Below the pieces are notes generated by a model, which worked only from the letters and a program-made list of their open reading frames with translations, made no database searches and had not been told where the DNA came from. This document shows, in pieces, positions 5,906-6,069 of a DNA stretch of 6,069 nt (the first letter of the stretch is position 1; every line of letters begins with the position of its first letter). The stretch comes from an uncultured Collinsella sp. (GTDB lineage: Bacteria > Actinomycetota > Coriobacteriia > Coriobacteriales > Coriobacteriaceae): NCBI GenBank assembly GCA_900757185.1, contig CAAEMX010000006.1, positions 1-6,069 on the forward strand, written 5' to 3'. The translations under genes and the position numbers were made by a program.

Positions 5906-6069
5906 TCAGAAAGAACCGATCCAACGCCAAACCGCCATACCAGCAAAGTAGGGCAGAAGCGAAGCGACTGCCAAAGGGATAGAACCCAACCGAGGGCCCG
6001 TTGTGCGGGAGCCCCGGGGAGGGCAAATATATAAGGTCGATCGCGAGTTCCGCACGAGCCGGAGAGCAC
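5906..6069 (-). CDS. Possible 3' end of an unidentified minus-strand gene (partial)
   Basis: One minus-strand frame is open from the window edge to TGA at 5908-5906. It encodes about 53 residues: an Arg/Ser/Thr/Pro-rich part, then a hydrophobic segment (SIPLAVASLLPYFAGMAVW) that could span a membrane, ending RWIGSF. In its favour, the stop lies 12 bases before a strong terminator, while the other two frames run through that terminator. Against it, all three minus frames are open over much of this stretch, and I recognise no family. The alternative is a non-coding leader: TATATT at 6031-6026 is close to a -10 box but lacks a good -35. Coding status is uncertain. Confidence 0.35.
   Translation of the reverse strand, partial: ALRLVRNSRSTLYICPPRGSRTTGPRLGSIPLAVASLLPYFAGMAVWRWIGSF

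Noticed and set aside
5835..6069. Two other open minus-strand frames at the right edge
   Set aside because: Both run through the strong terminator at 5862-5893, and one runs into the methyltransferase start; they show no family features.

Overview
The window reads as chromosomal DNA of a high-GC Gram-positive bacterium, most likely a Coriobacteriia member such as Collinsella. This rests on G/C-rich codon use, actinobacterial-style protein families and compact GC-rich intrinsic terminators. It is an impression from the sequence, not a database result. No tRNA, rRNA, CRISPR array, insertion sequence or integrase was seen.

Layout: two plus-strand genes are followed by minus-strand genes that converge on them. 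A perfect GC-rich stem-loop opens the window (1-30). After a leader of about 200 bases comes nagB (231-959), a short Bacillus-type glucosamine-6-phosphate deaminase closed by a strong terminator (992-1020). A 383-base, comparatively AT-rich gap (1021-1403) holds a near-palindrome and an 11-bp direct repeat. It leads into a 999-residue regulator (1404-4403) with a MalT-like STAND ATPase at the N-terminus, a long helical middle, and a SARP-type winged-helix plus BTAD module at the C-terminus.

On the minus strand lie yhbY (4473-4772), whose terminator U-tract overlaps the regulator's stop codon, and a class I SAM-dependent methyltransferase (GTG start, 4955-5842). A strong minus-strand terminator (5862-5893) sits only about 20 bases before the methyltransferase start. 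The remaining sequence to the window end may be the 3' end of another minus-strand gene, or a leader RNA.

How they work together: the genes do not form one pathway. NagB feeds amino-sugar carbon into glycolysis, YhbY is a ribosome-associated CRM protein, and the methyltransferase substrate is unknown. The regulator is the most interesting gene: it looks like an ATP-driven, ligand-sensing switch of unknown target, and the direct repeat just upstream of it suggests autoregulation.
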